DNA of 6,901 nucleotides from Candidatus Omnitrophota bacterium (GTDB taxonomy: Bacteria > Omnitrophota > Omnitrophia > Omnitrophales > Abzuiibacteriaceae): positions 1-6,901 of the forward strand of contig JACQQN010000021.1 in NCBI GenBank assembly GCA_016206995.1. The letters are read 5' to 3'. Shown here piece by piece: positions 6,106 through 6,901 of this stretch (position 1 is the first letter of the stretch; every line of letters begins with the position of its first letter). The notes under the pieces are model-generated. The model ran no database searches, had not been told where the DNA came from, and saw nothing but the letters and a program-made list of their open reading frames with translations. A program made the position numbers and the translations under genes.

Positions 6106-6611
6106 TTTAGAAATTTCTCATAAATTTCAACCGCAACTTCGCGGGGAGTTTTGTGATCCGTCAAAACAACATGATCAGCTGCTTGTTCATAAAGGGGCGC
6201 TCGCACTTCAAAAATCGATCGAAAACGGCCTTGTGGATCAGCTGCTTTAAGAAGCGGCCTATTCTTTGAGTTCTTGATTCGATTCCACAAAACATCGAAA
6301 GAGGTTTTCAGATAGATCACAACACCGTTTTTCCGCATGTGCTCCACATTATCCCGGGCTAAGATAATCCCTCCTCCGGTTCCGACAACCATCGAATGAG
6401 CCGAAGCTGCTGTTTTCTCGAGCACTTTTTTCTCAAGCTCTCGAAAAGCAGGCTCTCCGTCTTTAGCGAAAATTTCATTAATTGATGTTCCTGCCTCATC
6501 TTCAATCACACCATCTAAATCAACGGCTTTGAGGCCGCAAATTTTGGCAAGCGCTTCCGCAGTTGTTGTTTTCCCGGAACCCATCATGCCAATTAAAAAA
6601 ACATTCTTCAT
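6102..6611 (-). CDS. aroK: Shikimate kinase
   Basis: This enzyme phosphorylates shikimate at the 3-hydroxyl with ATP, the fifth step of the chorismate pathway, in the cytoplasm. The 169-residue length is typical. The Walker A loop is GMMGSGKT at residues 8-15. The shikimate-binding acidic motif DLD is at 31-33, Arg57 follows in FRELE, and the GTGGG loop is at 77-81. The lid is marked by RPLL at 118-121 and a C-terminal Arg137 precedes PLYE. All catalytic and substrate residues expected from the family are present. AGGA lies 7 nt before the ATG, inside the end of aroC. The TGA stop overlaps the aroB start by 4 nt (ATGA). aroK and aroL are not distinguishable by sequence alone; the operon position favours the general name aroK. 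Confidence 0.96.
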   Translation of the reverse strand: MKNVFLIGMMGSGKTTTAEALAKICGLKAVDLDGVIEDEAGTSINEIFAKDGEPAFRELEKKVLEKTAASAHSMVVGTGGGIILARDNVEHMRKNGVVIYLKTSFDVLWNRIKNSKNRPLLKAADPQGRFRSIFEVRAPLYEQAADHVVLTDHKTPREVAVEIYEKFLK

Positions 6612-6901
6612 TACGAATTCCTAATTTGAGCAAGATACCCCTCAAAATTCCGCCGTGTTTCTACAAGTGAATCGCCGCTGAACTTCTCGATAAACGCATC
6701 AGCAAGTTCGTAAGCAAGAATGGCTTCACCGATCACGCCGCCTGCAGGAACAGAGCAAACGTCAGAACGCTCAAAATCAGCTTTCTCTTCCGATTTTGTT
6801 TTCATATTGACTGACCGCAGTGCCCGCCTTAATGTAGAAATTGGTTTCATCGTTGCTCGGACGACAATTTCCTCGCCATTTGACATTCCGCCTTCAATAC
6901 C
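6611..6901 (-). CDS. aroC: Chorismate synthase, C-terminal 96 residues (5' end outside window)
   Basis: Chorismate synthase catalyses the last step of the shikimate pathway, 1,4-anti elimination of phosphate from EPSP to give chorismate, using reduced FMN in the cytoplasm. The frame is open to the window edge and begins GIEGGMSNGEEIVVRATMKP, which matches the conserved central part of the family. The in-frame ATG at 6886 is therefore an internal Met, not the start. Further on are the conserved ERSD, the VPAGGVIGEA segment and the GDSLVETRRN end, so the C-terminus is complete. The rest of the protein, typically about 350-390 residues in all, lies outside the window. The TAA stop overlaps the aroK ATG by one base (TAATG), pointing to one transcript and coupled translation. 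Identification is secure; only the missing 5' part is unknown. Confidence 0.96.
   Translation of the reverse strand, partial: GIEGGMSNGEEIVVRATMKPISTLRRALRSVNMKTKSEEKADFERSDVCSVPAGGVIGEAILAYELADAFIEKFSGDSLVETRRNFEGYLAQIRNS

Noticed and set aside
6611..6886. Short gene starting at the ATG at 6886
   Set aside because: The frame stays open to the window end and the upstream residues GIEGG are conserved chorismate synthase sequence, so the ATG is internal.

Overview
The window is bacterial chromosomal DNA, and every gene I can support is on the minus strand, so it reads from high to low coordinates. Gene content is mostly housekeeping: the shikimate pathway, natural-transformation/recombination, and DNA topology. 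Genes use ATG starts and mostly recognisable Shine-Dalgarno sequences, and several neighbours overlap by 1-4 nt. There are no tRNAs, rRNAs, insertion sequences, CRISPR repeats or phage genes. Base composition looks moderate to slightly AT-rich. I cannot place the organism from sequence alone. The order aroC-aroK-aroB-dprA ... topA-xer would fit an uncultured, deeply branching Gram-negative-type lineage (an Omnitrophota-like bacterium is my weak guess), but this is inference.

Region 1 (6901 down to 3699) is a compact operon: the 3' end of aroC (chorismate synthase, running off the window), aroK (shikimate kinase), aroB (3-dehydroquinate synthase), an unlisted 34-codon hydrophobic small ORF coupled to aroB, and dprA (RecA/SSB-partner ssDNA-binding protein). 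AroB, AroK and AroC catalyse steps 2, 5 and 7 of the route from DAHP to chorismate. The small ORF suggests that dprA starts at 4844 rather than at the longer upstream ATG.

Region 2 (3698 to 2599) is a looser stretch. It holds an RDD-family membrane protein closed by a strong symmetric terminator, an unrecognised 116-residue coiled-coil protein, and a 178-nt intergenic region. That region has a perfect AT-rich palindrome and a second intrinsic terminator that sits, unusually, just upstream of thiS.

Region 3 (2598 to 1) is a second tight cluster. ThiS is a ubiquitin-like sulfur carrier whose Gly-Gly is followed by a six-residue tail. It is followed by topA (topoisomerase I, with two C-terminal zinc ribbons) and the N-terminal 90 residues of a Xer-type tyrosine recombinase cut off by the window edge. 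In many bacteria dprA, topA and xer are close neighbours; here the RDD, coiled-coil and thiS genes lie between dprA and topA.

I see no convincing new multi-gene system. The best leads are the small ORF between aroB and dprA, the extended ThiS C-terminus that carries the topA ribosome-binding sequence, and the attenuator-like leader before thiS.
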